Origin: Flectonema sp. DT1601
Lineage: Eukaryota; Euglenozoa; Diplonemea; Diplonemida; Diplonemidae
DNA: 64,000 nt
Reading direction: 5' to 3'
Assembly: GCA_964019425.1 (NCBI GenBank)
Contig: OZ025840.1
Location: 210,001 to 274,000 of the forward strand
In this document: in pieces, positions 30,812 to 41,603 of the stretch
How the letters are laid out: every line of letters starts with the position of its first letter
Position numbering within the stretch: position 1 is the stretch's first letter
Notes under the pieces: model-generated
What the model was told of the DNA's origin: nothing
Databases searched by the model: none
The model's input: the letters and a program-made list of their open reading frames with translations, nothing else
Translations under genes and position numbers: made by a program

Positions 30812-33127
30812 CTATAAGTTATTTCTCAGCTCGTTTAAAATGAATTTATCGCAAAGTTTTTCACGACAGGTTTTAACGTATTCATCTTTTTGTCTGTGAG
30901 TTAATCCGCAGTCTATGGCAGAGCTTTCTAGTAGATCTTTATTTACAATATTTGTTGTAATTGGAGTGTACTGAATTCTACCATCAGGTAACTGAATGAA
31001 AGTAGGACTTAGATTGAGATCCAACTTTTCTTTACAATAATCAAAGAAGTTTTCCACAACAGAAATTCCAATGGAAGCGTTTGATATGTTTGTTCTGTGT
31101 AAACCGTTATCGATTGGCATGTTGGGTTCAATCGCCTTCAAATTGCTTTCAATGAATAAAACCTTAGACTCTGGTGACATTAACACTTCACAAGGAACGA
31201 TACCCAGATCGATACCACAATGTTCTAAACAGACTTCCATTGCAATTCTTATTAACCAATTCATCATTGCCACGCTATTTGTATTATTTAGCACAGCTTT
31301 ATCAGAACACCGTTTGTAAATGTATGAAAGAGTTCCCTCATCTTCAGTTAGGAATTCAACTTGTGTCCAGTCTGCATTTGTACCAACCATAGCAATAGAT
31401 AAAACGGTTGTGTGAATATCTCCAATAGAAAACGTACAGTTTCCTGGTGCTGGGACTGTAGATGATACGTTTCCTTCAAGTGGTTTTAACACGGTTAAGA
31501 TATCTTCAATGCTTCCTCCGGTAGGATGATGTTTTCCCGGTGATGACCATTTTGTTCTTTTAATTATAAAAGACACATCTGTCGCTGATCTATCGATCAG
31601 TTTCGTATCAGTTTTCAAGTATGATATTCTTCTTGTGTCTGGTCCAGGTTCTCTTTTTGATGATAGAGTATGTTTCCAATATATGTTTGATTGATTGTCT
31701 TTGTAAATGAATTCATTCTCTGAAACAAACCACCAGTTTTGAGTTAGATTTTCACCACGTTCATACTCTTCTTCAGAAACTTCTACGATTGACTTTATTG
31801 TTGTCATAGAATGATAGTATCTTTTATTAGAACTGATCGATATTACATCAGCCTGAAGGAAATATTCAAAACCGTCTTCATTTCGATTTACACGAAACTT
31901 TCCACATGGAGACCAATTTTGTTTTGGGTTTTTAATTTTTCTCGCAGGTCCAGGTATTTCATTCAACGGGTCGTTGAGTGAATTGTACCCTGAGTCAGAG
32001 ACGTAAAACACTACCACGACCATATTACCTGTGTACTTCCTTTCTAAAAGTGCTTTGCAAAGAACTGGACAACTAATTCCATACTTTGGGTTCGGATGAC
32101 AGAACCATTTTATTAAGACATCACGAAGCCATTTAATGCTGTCCTTTTCTTTTACATTGTCAAGAAGATGTAAAAATGTTTTTCCGGTTGCGTACATATC
32201 CATACTGTGTGAAGCTACTAATACCGGCATGTTTCGAACAAACCCGGGTGTTCCTCGTTGAGTGGCAGCTAATTTAGGGTCTGGATGGCCTATGAGATTA
32301 CAAGGTACGAGGGAATCCCAATCGATTAGTTTTATAATTCCATTTTTTGTTGAGATATTATCAGGTTTTACATCCGCGTGTCTGACTCCCTTTTGAAACA
32401 TGTGATCCAATGCTGATATTATTTGTGTTATGTATTCTACAAACTTGTCTGGTGTCGGTGGATTCATAGCAATTTCATCCTGAATTGTGTGGTCTAGCAA
32501 TTCCATTATTGTTATGACGACTGGTGTTCCACCTATGTCAGTTTTGTATCTTGTTGGAAAGTGTTTACAAATATGAGGATGATCAAAACTGTCGATTATT
32601 TCGTTGTATTTTTTTGGATTTTCTCTAAAATAATGTCCACTGTTTATAAGAGAATCTGAACCGTCACTCATAACGATTTCCATTTTAGCGGCATAGTAAA
32701 TATTTTCTTGTTTAGACGTGCAATCGTAGGCTAGTATAACAGGAGCACCTCTCTTGCCTAGAAAATGATTTCCAAGAAGACCGTATTTTTCACCAACAAT
32801 CATGCTTGCGGTTACCGGATGTATTTTTTCAACATCTTTGGCTGACAAGATCATCCTTCCAGTCTGAAGAGTTTTAATCTTCGCGATGTTTTTACCTTTT
32901 TCTTTTAACTTTCCCAACATTAGCGAACCATAATAGATGGAATATGATTTGCAATTTTCAACTTCTTCTTTATAAACCAAACACCGTATCGTTGCGTTGG
33001 TAGGCATTCCGATGTATGGAATTTTGCTTATGTCGCTAAGGTGCTTTATTTCTTCTCGTGTTGTTTTTTTTAATACGATCATTACCGGTATTAATCCTTT
33101 TTGGTTTGGTGCATTTGATTCCAACAT
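30812..33127 (-). CDS. Protein kinase-like protein with large unknown C-terminal half
   Basis: 771 residues. About 115-370 is a kinase domain: Gly-rich stretch GNHFLGKRG (119-127), Lys148 in YYAAKME, catalytic loop HADVKPDN (250-257, Asp252, Lys254, Asn257; the usual HRD Arg is Ala) and DWD in place of DFG (269-271). All catalytic residues are present, so activity is plausible despite the variant loops. It resembles HRD-variant families more than standard Ser/Thr kinases. Residues 1-110 and 390-771 match nothing I recognise. The C-terminal half is globular, not low complexity. An acceptor, CTCAACAG, lies at 33144, 17 nt before the ATG. Confidence 0.85.
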   Translation of the reverse strand: MLESNAPNQKGLIPVMIVLKKTTREEIKHLSDISKIPYIGMPTNATIRCLVYKEEVENCKSYSIYYGSLMLGKLKEKGKNIAKIKTLQTGRMILSAKDVEKIHPVTASMIVGEKYGLLGNHFLGKRGAPVILAYDCTSKQENIYYAAKMEIVMSDGSDSLINSGHYFRENPKKYNEIIDSFDHPHICKHFPTRYKTDIGGTPVVITIMELLDHTIQDEIAMNPPTPDKFVEYITQIISALDHMFQKGVRHADVKPDNISTKNGIIKLIDWDSLVPCNLIGHPDPKLAATQRGTPGFVRNMPVLVASHSMDMYATGKTFLHLLDNVKEKDSIKWLRDVLIKWFCHPNPKYGISCPVLCKALLERKYTGNMVVVVFYVSDSGYNSLNDPLNEIPGPARKIKNPKQNWSPCGKFRVNRNEDGFEYFLQADVISISSNKRYYHSMTTIKSIVEVSEEEYERGENLTQNWWFVSENEFIYKDNQSNIYWKHTLSSKREPGPDTRRISYLKTDTKLIDRSATDVSFIIKRTKWSSPGKHHPTGGSIEDILTVLKPLEGNVSSTVPAPGNCTFSIGDIHTTVLSIAMVGTNADWTQVEFLTEDEGTLSYIYKRCSDKAVLNNTNSVAMMNWLIRIAMEVCLEHCGIDLGIVPCEVLMSPESKVLFIESNLKAIEPNMPIDNGLHRTNISNASIGISVVENFFDYCKEKLDLNLSPTFIQLPDGRIQYTPITTNIVNKDLLESSAIDCGLTHRQKDEYVKTCREKLCDKFILNELRNNL

Positions 33128-33341
33128 CGTTTATGACTTATCCCTGTTGAGTTTAAGAAATATAATTTCTTTTTTTTTTTTAATGATGATAAGATGACGA
33201 ACACAAAAGTGAGAATTGGAGTAAATCAAAACAAAAACTGAATATGGAAAGAAAAAACATAAATATTATCATTTTGTTTGTAAATGAAAAAAAGCCTTCA
33301 GAGTGTAATTGAACAAAAGAAAAAAAAAAGAGAGAGAAAAA

Positions 33342-33439
33342 AAACCGTTCAGATTAGCCTTTGGTTGAACGCCGACAGAATCCTGTCGGGAAAATAAATC
33401 ACTACCATTGGGAATAACGGCTTTCAATCTGAATAGTTT
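33342..33439. mobile_element. MITE family 1, copy d
   Basis: Ends AAACCGTTCAGATTAGCC and GGCTTTCAATCTGAATAGTT. The central perfect stem CCGACAG...CTGTCGG is the clearest in the family. About 98 bp, no coding capacity. Confidence 0.75.
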
Positions 33440-33504
33440 CTTCTCGGTATAAAACAGGAAAAAAAAATGCTGCCAACTTCACTTTTTACTTTGTTTGTGC
33501 ACAA

Positions 33505-33590
33505 CTGGGTACAAAATCCTAACAAAGGAACAGGCTAGTTACGCTGTCACAATTCGATTTCTACCGAACAATGGGTTTTGTAGGTACGAA
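33505..33590. repeat. Dispersed repeat (ACAAAATCCTAACAAAGG type), copy 2
   Basis: Same order of blocks as 27871-27953, with a few substitutions. It sits about 70 nt 3' of a stop codon. Confidence 0.7.
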
Positions 33591-33658
33591 AAAGAAAAAT
33601 GAATTGAATGGAAACTCGGGTAAATAACTTCACTTTGAGAAAGTGTTAGACTGATGTT

Positions 33659-34873
33659 TTAGAGAAGGCTGCGGGTCCTCTTTGATATCCGATTGCTTGA
33701 ATTAACTCCCAAAGGCTTACTCGGATGAATAACCTTCTCTACAGGACCACTGCAAGGTTTTGGTATAAACAACGTTAAGTCATCAGCGGATAACGATCTA
33801 CGTCTACGAGGAACGAAATGATTAGCTACTTGACTTTCATTCGGAAATGGTCTCCTCAGCGATCCCTGAGACTGACTCGGTGGAAGAGGAGACGCACATG
33901 TTGACGAAACTGTTCCTATTTCGAAATCATATTCTTTCTTTGATGATGTGCTGATTCCTTTATTATCTTTATTCTCATTTCTACATAACAACCATCTATT
34001 TCTTGGACTGAATGATAAAGTATTAGTAGCACTTGGGTCTGGTGTTCTACTTTTTGAAAAAGACGCATCAACAACAGGAAGATGTGGTTTACCAGAAAAG
34101 CTTTGTGAAGGAGAACGTCTCAGAGATGATAAAGAAGAGTGCTTTCCTAAAACTTTATTGTGTCCTCTTCCAGGTGATGGAGGTTGTGGTTGCTTACAAT
34201 TAGATGCACTGCTGACCGATCGTAGAAACACATCCGATACTTCACTACTCGGAAGTTCTGGTAACTCCAATTCTGATCTAGCAGCCACCCAACTCGAAGA
34301 CCTCGCGTGTAATAAAGAAGGTTCTGGTGTATGTGTGTCAACAATAGAACGCCTCGCTCGTTCTTTCACTTCTCTTTGTTGAATTTCCAACGCTTCCGGA
34401 ACGAGAACCGAAGACAAAATCGCACTCGTTAACTTCTCAGGACGATTATATTTTGGAGGAGCTAGTGATTGCTGTGCATGTGTCCTAATTAGTAATCTCT
34501 GTGCTTGTCTGGCTTTGAAATGTCGCTTCTCAAGTACAACTATTTTTGATGAATCCGAAACCATGTATTCTGAACTCTCACTTCGTGAGCTGCGTCTAGC
34601 TTCTCTGTCTAGTTTCCATTGTTCGTATGCTTTCCATTTCGCTAAGTCTTCACGTATTGCTACTTGTATTCTGCTTTTAAACATTCGAAATGATTTTTGT
34701 ATCATTATGGCACTTTTTCGTATCCATCGAACTATCAAAAACAATCTATCTAAATTCCCACTAGTGCCAACAAGAAATCTCCTTATCACACCAACAGAGT
34801 GCAAAACGGTGTTGTCTTCGTAGTCGATGGCATCACCAAGCAGGCCTCCTACAAGAATGCTGTCACGAAACAT
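33659..34873 (-). CDS. IQ-motif protein, Ser/Arg-rich
   Basis: 404 residues. An N-terminal hydrophobic/polar part (1-50) is followed by one clear IQ motif (IMIQKSFRMFKSR, about 57-70), a basic helix rich in Trp/Lys/Glu (about 75-140), and a long Ser/Pro/Arg-rich region to the end. Probably binds calmodulin or a myosin-type light chain through the IQ helix. The rest looks disordered. The adjacent racemase gene also carries an IQ motif. No weak or alternative start is apparent. Function otherwise unknown. Confidence 0.78.
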   Translation of the reverse strand: MFRDSILVGGLLGDAIDYEDNTVLHSVGVIRRFLVGTSGNLDRLFLIVRWIRKSAIMIQKSFRMFKSRIQVAIREDLAKWKAYEQWKLDREARRSSRSESSEYMVSDSSKIVVLEKRHFKARQAQRLLIRTHAQQSLAPPKYNRPEKLTSAILSSVLVPEALEIQQREVKERARRSIVDTHTPEPSLLHARSSSWVAARSELELPELPSSEVSDVFLRSVSSASNCKQPQPPSPGRGHNKVLGKHSSLSSLRRSPSQSFSGKPHLPVVDASFSKSRTPDPSATNTLSFSPRNRWLLCRNENKDNKGISTSSKKEYDFEIGTVSSTCASPLPPSQSQGSLRRPFPNESQVANHFVPRRRRSLSADDLTLFIPKPCSGPVEKVIHPSKPLGVNSSNRISKRTRSLL

Positions 34874-35165
34874 TTTTCTTTATTTGTTTCTATGTATGTA
34901 TGTTATGAGAATCGTCAATTGCTATTCACTAATTACATTGCCTTCAGAGATTTACATTCGCATACTTATACTTATTGCGTTGCTGGGGAAGAAATAGTTA
35001 ATACCTAGAACACAACTGTTGTTGCGAAAAAACCTCGAACGGGAAAAAGTCGAGCGAAACAAACAGCATTCGGCTACAGTGAGGTTTATTGTAGTTGGAA
35101 CTGTCAGAAAAGTCAGACTTGCTAATAAAACTCGTTCGCTGTTGCGATTAAGGCTGTGAAAAGGA

Positions 35166-36848
35166 TCATAATTCATCACTATGGTCTTCATCTGTAGATT
35201 CAGTTTCGATAAAGGAATCATTCCAGGAATCAATAGGAACTAACATAGCATTTCCGTTAAAGTCACAAACATGATCAGACTGCTGATAGCATCGATGAAT
35301 TAAATAGTATTGTGTGAATATAACAGAGGCGTGGTGTCGGAGTGTGTTTGGAATGAAATGAGGACCTCCTTCCATTGTCCATCCACAAGATCCGATTCCA
35401 GTATGACAAACCCAGTCAATAGCTTCTTGAATATCATCATCTGAAGCATCAGGAACAGGAATACATTTCATTGGTGTCGGGTCACATTCTGTTAGTTTAG
35501 CAACCCCTCCAAAGTCACAGGCGTTTTCACCTTCTGTCTCAACCATCTTTTGATACCATCGATCAAATGCCCAGTCTGCTCGAGGTTGCAATGATTCAGG
35601 GAAATGTCTGATTAGTTTACAATGATCATCTTGACTGCATACCCAATTGAGGGCATTTTGTAGTTTTTCATCACTTACGTCGTCTTCTCTGTTTACTATA
35701 CAAACAGTTTTCTTTACCAAAGAGCTCGATGAGTACATTTCCGGGTCTATCGCTTCCAACGATGCTGCGCTCCAATCGTTACTGTCGTGAAACACGTCTG
35801 ATTCTTGTGACTTTGCCACTATTTCTTTTCCTTCTTTCTTCATTTGAATTTCCTCTTTAAATGCCAACCAATGTTCTTTATTTAGCTGTTGTCGTTTCAT
35901 ATACGATGGGGTATATTGTCCTTTTTTTGGTAAATCACCGCGTCCCTTATGGATGAGGTATACAGGTGGAGGAAGGACATGAAAAGAAAACTGAAACTCA
36001 CTTAACTCGTAGAAAAAAGACATTTTGTCCCATCCACGACCAATAAAGCGATTATCATAACGAGGAAGGTATGATTTGTGAGCGACAACGTACGGTTCAA
36101 AGTCTTCTACATATCTAACGGTATATGCGGAGTCTACTCCTGACGTCCATCGAAGTACATCTGTTGGGTGATGACAAGCAACACAATAGTGTCCGTAGAA
36201 TAAAGTACTCTGTTGATGATTAAACTGAGACATCAATTCATCGAAGGTATTCGGAACAACAACCTTTTCTGAAACCGTCTCAAAAGCCGGAACGATATAC
36301 AATCGAGTTGAGGTATTCATGTTCGTATCCTGATTATTTAAATGTAACTCAGCTTCCTTAACTGATTCACTTAAAGTTCTCATGTTAGTCGGTTTTGGTC
36401 GAAGCTGTAAATCGACGTCCAACAAGAAGACGAGTTCTGTGTCAGCACCGTCTAAAGCAGCGTTTCTCATAACATTAAACGGGTAGTGTGTTAGCATGTC
36501 TGTGGCTGCTGCTGCTAAGATTCTCTCTCCGGGAGTGACGATGTGGATGTTCGCATGTTTTTGAATGCAACCAATCCCTGTTATCTTACTCAAAACCTCA
36601 CTTTCAGTATCCTGAGGACGAATGTATAACGAAACACTCATCGGACCTCTCCAGTCTTTGCACCAAATTCTTAACTTCTCTTTTCTGTCTATCGTCAGGT
36701 GAACAACTAACGATATAGGTCTGCTGCCGAATGAAGAAATTTCATTGTCAGCCGTGTGTACTCTCAATCTCGTGTTATAATCGCCATCTGATTGTTCACT
36801 TTGTGTCAATAATAGCAATGACGCAATCACGATTAGTATTTTTATCAT
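35166..36848 (-). CDS. GT49 (LARGE-type) glycosyltransferase fused to two X8 domains, ER-retained
   Basis: 560 residues. A signal peptide (1-18) is followed by a GT49 domain (about 44-335) with HYPFNVMRNAAL, the metal-binding DVD (144-146) in FLLDVDLQ, YIVPAFE, HHPTDVLRW, FEPYVVAHKSYLPRYDNRFIGRGWDK and VYLIHKGRG. Two X8 (CBM43) domains follow at about 382-457 and 461-537 (WVC, CDFGG; then WVC, FIPNT, ACDF-like VCDFNG). The C-terminus HSDEL is an ER-retrieval signal. GT49 enzymes add xylose/glucuronate or glucuronate-type sugars. X8 domains bind beta-1,3-glucan. Together they suggest glycan building or proofreading in the early secretory path. An acceptor (CAACTTAG) lies at 36860. Confidence 0.88.
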   Translation of the reverse strand: MIKILIVIASLLLLTQSEQSDGDYNTRLRVHTADNEISSFGSRPISLVVHLTIDRKEKLRIWCKDWRGPMSVSLYIRPQDTESEVLSKITGIGCIQKHANIHIVTPGERILAAAATDMLTHYPFNVMRNAALDGADTELVFLLDVDLQLRPKPTNMRTLSESVKEAELHLNNQDTNMNTSTRLYIVPAFETVSEKVVVPNTFDELMSQFNHQQSTLFYGHYCVACHHPTDVLRWTSGVDSAYTVRYVEDFEPYVVAHKSYLPRYDNRFIGRGWDKMSFFYELSEFQFSFHVLPPPVYLIHKGRGDLPKKGQYTPSYMKRQQLNKEHWLAFKEEIQMKKEGKEIVAKSQESDVFHDSNDWSAASLEAIDPEMYSSSSLVKKTVCIVNREDDVSDEKLQNALNWVCSQDDHCKLIRHFPESLQPRADWAFDRWYQKMVETEGENACDFGGVAKLTECDPTPMKCIPVPDASDDDIQEAIDWVCHTGIGSCGWTMEGGPHFIPNTLRHHASVIFTQYYLIHRCYQQSDHVCDFNGNAMLVPIDSWNDSFIETESTDEDHSDEL

Positions 36849-38248
36849 ATTTTTTTTGTCTAAGTTGACTTAAAAAAGAAAAGTGATTTGATTCTGTATT
36901 TTATACCTTCTAACTGTTACGTAATATTTTGATGTGTTTCCCTGTTTATTTTAAAACAATGTTTATATATCAATTAAGGTATCGACTGGTACAAAGTCAT
37001 TGAAGAGAGAAGACGAGTTAGCACAGGTGTGGTGTGTAAGTAGCAGATGAGCTTTCACCTTCAGCGAAGCTATTTGGGGGGTTGGGAACATGGCGAGGCG
37101 GTGGGCGTTCTGTTTTCGGTAATGTATTTTTTTTTATTTTTTTTATTTCTTTGAGAAACAGGGAATACAAAAAAGAAAAACTAAGAAACGATTTCTAGCA
37201 AAGAAAATCAGCGGGAAAGGGGAGACCATCTCGCAAAAGCTAAGCAATTAATCAATCGTGTAATGTTGACCAGTACTTTTTCAACAGTGACACCTGCAAA
37301 AATTCGAAGCAAAAAAAATATAATGACGAGACAGTTTTTGGCTCACGCAAGCAGATCCTGCCAAACCCACATAAATAAGTTCCTAAATATTGTGAGTCTG
37401 AAATTAGTTTCTAACTTGTCGCCAGTGATTCCTTTTTTTTTTTTTTTTTTTAAAAATAGATTCAAACGCAAGTACCAGATTAACTTAAGATGCTTCCGCA
37501 ATTGGTTAAGGAAATGCTGCCTCGATGATCCTTCCCTTCACACCAGACTGAACTATCCAATCAATTTATATGCCGAAGACACCTCCGTATATATTTTTTT
37601 TTGTTTTTTTTTGTTTTTTTTTCAATCGCAAGAATTTTTAGGAGGACAGTAATAAAAAGATTTTGATAATAGAGGAAAAAAAAAAAAAGTTTCACAAAAA
37701 AAAAATAAAAAGATCAACAAATTGAAGGTAAAAAAAATGCAAAAGCATGTAAAGTAAGGGAATAAAAATTTCTCTAGAATATTGCACTTTCAAGCAAAAG
37801 GCAAGACGCTGTAAGCGAGTTTCTTAGGGAAATCACTGAAGTAAATAGAGAAAGGTCCTGGAAGGAAGGAGGGTACTAGTCGGCACCTACGAGAATATTT
37901 GAGTATCGCTGCTCCGTTGAGCAACAGCGGAACAGTTATAGAATAAACATTCAATTCACTGACTTATCTTTTTAACAACCTCAGGACTACTTTTTAAGAA
38001 GAAAAGATAAGAAAAAAGAAAACCAAATGCAAAAAAAGGAAAGAAGAAGAAGAAGAAGAAGAAGAAGAAAAAGAAAAAAAAAGAAACAGCAACAAGAATA
38101 ATCCCAATACATAAGTATCAAAAACTACAAAAAATTGTTGTCTTTTCATCTTTTGCTTTTTTTTTTTTTCTTTTTTTTCCTTCTTCTTTCCTCAACAAGC
38201 AAGTGATAAGAGGATACTTACCAACATTTTTTTTTTTTTTTTTTTGTA

Positions 38249-38369
38249 CCGACGTTGTCGGAGAAGACCGAGAAGAACTATTCAGCTCAGAGACGATACT
38301 TTTTATGGTCTCATGCGCATAGGATTCGGTCTGCGTTTCGAAAAAAAAAGAGACTAATTTGAATGGTTT
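38249..38369. mobile_element. MITE family 1, copy e (diverged)
   Basis: The hairpin CCGACGTTGTCGG follows poly-T. AACTATTCAG starts the element at about 38276 and the right end is AATTTGAATGGTTT near 38369. The interior is diverged. Confidence 0.55.
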
Positions 38370-38537
38370 TTTTTTTTTTTTTTTTGTTGATGATGTATAA
38401 TGTAATTCAAAGACTTAATAAAAAACAAAGCAACCAAAATTTCAAAAAATATTTCCCGAAAAACTTTTTTTTCCTGGAGGTGTTATTTTGTATTCGATCG
38501 CCCTATTTTCTTTTTTTTTTTTTCATTTTTTTTTTTC

Positions 38538-39013
38538 CTAAATTGGAATAGGGGTAACTAGCTTCTTCAAGCCATGTTTTCGGATAGGTAGCGAGTTAAT
38601 ATGCTTTTCCAACAAACAGGAAAAAAAAAAAAAAAAAAAGGAGAAAAAAAAAACAAAGGGAAACAAAATAACACTTTTCCGGATGAGGCTCGTTCTGGAA
38701 AGCTTTCTGAAAGCTTGGCTTCATAGTTGCGAGTCACAAAAAGGTTGAAGAATCTTCTTACAACTCGACACAACTCATAGCCAACGTATACTATGTAGAA
38801 AATGACATCTTTTGCGTACCTCAAAATACCCTGAGCTTAAGAATAAACACAATTTACAGTATCAAAAATTACCTTCCCCTCCGTTTTGCTTATTATTTTT
38901 TTTTATAACTAACAAAACAGAGCACAAAGGTTCAAGAGGGGAAGAATAAAAAAAAAAACTATAGAAATACACCAAATAAAAAGTAAGGCAACATGTTCTA
39001 TGCGGCTGTTCAT
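38538..39013 (-). CDS. Tentative four-exon small gene (92 residues)
   Basis: Exons 39013-38973, 38888-38873, 38830-38675 and 38603-38538, with GT-AG introns of 84, 42 and 71 nt, keep one frame from ATG to TAG. The best exon (38830-38675, 52 codons) follows a good acceptor (TTTATTCTTAAGCTCAG), is free of homopolymers and reads like real protein (GILRYAKDVIFYIVYVGYE). Orientation agrees with the array. The 16-nt exon and 42-nt intron are weak points. No homology recognised. Confidence 0.35.
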
Positions 39014-40743
39014 TATTGTAGGAATATAAATAATAGAAAAAAAAAAATTATGCTGAGCTAAATATGTTGCCGTTTGGTTAGATTATGCACTATCAGTCGT
39101 GCAAGAAACGAGGGTGATTTAAACAAATATAGAAAAAAGAATGAAAAACTGAACTGCTCTTAATAAAAAAAATAAATCGAAAATCGACAAAAGAAAGAAA
39201 AATCGTAGCTTAGAGGTTTAAGAATAAATTAAATACAATTTACTTAACCTAACTAAAATTATTTTATTTTATTTTAATTTCATTTTTTTTTTTATTTTTT
39301 TTTTTCCTTTCACTGAAAAAAACAAAACATAAATAGTTGTAGGTGACTATAAGTCAGGCTTTACGTAAATGATTCTTATATACGAAAGAAGACGAAAAAA
39401 AAAAAGGAAAAAAATACATTTAAACTGGATAAGAAATTCCAGATGTCGAGAGCAGATGCAGTAACTCATAATGCTGAAAGAAGTGTCAAAACCTTTGGTC
39501 TTCTGATGAGCAAAATGTAAGTCGCGCAAAAAAAAAATTTTTTTTTCTTTTTTTTTCTAAGTCATCTTCGAAGATGCAAGAGAGACGATCAGCGATACCG
39601 CCGAAGTGAAGAAAAAAAAAAAAAAAAATAATAAGGGAAGGAAACAGAAAGGGAATGAAGGTGTGGTGTGTGCGCAGGGATAACTATAGGAAAAGGGGAA
39701 TATGGGGGGTGCAAGTAATTCAATCAGAGGATAAAATTAAAATAAATCCCTATCATGACCGCACATGTAGAACAGAATGATAAAATATCAAAAGACCAAA
39801 ATCAGGTGAGACATACATAAGCAATGGATTTGGTGTTGCCTTTTTTTTTCAGTCGGAAGCAGCAATAAATAAATAATAAAAAAAAGTATACATGGGTGAT
39901 AAAAAACACGGAACCAAAAAAAAAAAACCCCTCGATTTTTCATCTTTTTTTCGATGTTGCATTCCCCGAAAGTACCAAAATCAGATTTGCACTCAAAACC
40001 TACGAGTGCCTGTTATAAATAAGAGCGGGAAAAACAATACAAAAGATGCTAAGCAGAAAGTTCCTCGTGTGTGTGCCCAGTTAGTTTACAGGGGGCAGAA
40101 AGGTTGCCAATTCAGTGTCAAACTTCCTTAATCACCCATAGGTGAATTTTTTAATTCTTGGACCGTTGTTCGGAAGAATGTGTGATATATAAAATAAAAA
40201 AATAAAAAAAAGAAAACTGTCAGCTTAAACTATATAAAAGAAATTATTAAAAAAAAAAAAAAGTCGCCCAGCAGAAATTTTTGTTCAATTTCACAATTAA
40301 AAAGAAAAGAAAAAAGAGGAAGAAGAAGAACATCAGAGCCAAGCGCGGAAAAGCGCATTCCAAACAAAAATCGAATACTGGTGGCTAACTCTTTTCCTTT
40401 TTTTTTTTTTGCTTCTGAAGTAACTAGCACTTTGTCATGTGATTTCATCAAGAAATGTAAAGTATATTAATAATTAATTAGCGAACCCGACATACAATCG
40501 AATATTCGTTATCAAGTAATGTAAAAAAATTCTTGGAGAAAAAAAAAGAGAAAATATAAGGAAAGAAGAAAAAGAAGAAGAAAGAGGAGGGTGAACGTTG
40601 ATAATCACAGCCAACAACTGACGTTGCGACAGCGACGATATGAAAAATTGAAAAAAAAAAAAAAAAAAAGTAGAACGCTTCAGGCCTTCGTCTGGGAGGA
40701 ACAAAGAACAAAGACAGTAGATTCTTCACACGTGTAAAACAAA

Positions 40744-40926
40744 ATGGATGAGGAGAATCAGGGTAAAGAAGCAACAAGGCACCTTTGCACCCGTCGCGTG
40801 TCAGGTATTGTGTACAACTTCGCGTCATTTGACCAAACGGTCGCTTACTTTATTATTTATTTATTTTTTCCCCAAACAGACTTTAAGAAAGTAACAACTG
40901 ACGACGAAGTAAGCCGATTCTTTTAA
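40744..40926 (+). CDS. Tentative two-exon microprotein gene on the opposite strand (35 residues)
   Basis: 40744-40804 and 40880-40926 are joined by a textbook 75-nt intron (GTATTG start; TTATTTTTTCCCCAAACAG end). The intron is stop-free and a multiple of three, so retention would give 60 residues. The spliced product is charged (MDEENQGKEATRHL start, DDEVSRFF end). The start context is AAACAAAATGG. The orientation is opposite to the solid genes, which lowers confidence. Confidence 0.3.
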   Translation: MDEENQGKEATRHLCTRRVSGIVYNFASFDQTVAYFIIYLFFPQTDFKKVTTDDEVSRFF

Positions 40927-41359
40927 AGAAAATAACTTTCGATGAGAAGCAAGAAACTAACTCAAAATATCACACAAGCTGATACTAAGGCGAGTCTTAA
41001 GAGTTAGTTATGCACCACGGAGATATTAAAGAGAACAGCAAGAAGAAAAAATGAAAAGTCTCCGACCTCACTGAATAGCACAATTGCACCAATACAACGT
41101 GGGTACAAGAAGAACTTTTAAGAAAAAAAAGGAGAAGGAAAAAAAAAAAAAGAACAAGTTGGTAAACCCCGTACGAGGATGTCTCTCTCCTTTTTTTTAT
41201 TATTATTATTTTCAAGTGGAGACAGCTCGTTGAGATTTGGTAAGATTTTTCATATTTAAAAAAAAATAATAATAAAAATAAAAAATAAGTAAATAAGTAA
41301 TAAAATAGTGATGCAGGATGAAAGGAAAACAGCGCACAAAAGCACGATGTTCCTTTGAA

Positions 41360-41392
<33 letters not shown>

Positions 41393-41603
41393 CTTACCAG
41401 GGCTCTGGGGTAGAGTTCACAGAAAATTGACTAATAAAATGCGTATCGAAAGGAGAAAAAAAATAAAATAAAATAAAATGGTAACTTGCCTCTGGATAAC
41501 ACACATCCGTTCTCATGAGGTTGCTTTTTTTTTAAGGTTGCTTGCAGATGTTAATAATAAAAATAAAAAAAAACTAAAATAAACTTACTAAAGTAGAAAA
41601 ACA

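Larger units (their letters stand above)
33128..33658. other. Spacer with MITE and dispersed repeat
   Basis: Contains MITE copy d (33342-33439) and the second full copy of the ACAAAATCCTAA repeat (33505-33590), both just 3' of the IQ-protein gene. No gene. Confidence 0.6.

Noticed and set aside
37047-37880. Four-exon plus-strand gene
   Set aside because: All junctions can be placed in phase 0 (exons near 37047-37118, 37162-37394, 37476-37590, 37786-37890), but with so many free splice choices such a model can be built by chance. Needs RNA evidence.
39444-39631. Two-exon plus-strand frame beginning MSRADAVTHNAERS
   Set aside because: The minus strand of the same exon has an equally good acceptor and ATG, so the strand cannot be decided.
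39892-40131. 79-codon plus-strand frame MGDKKHGTKKKK
   Set aside because: The Lys run comes from poly-A, there is no homology, and small inverted repeats (ATGGGTGAT / ATCACCCAT) at both ends suggest repeat debris.
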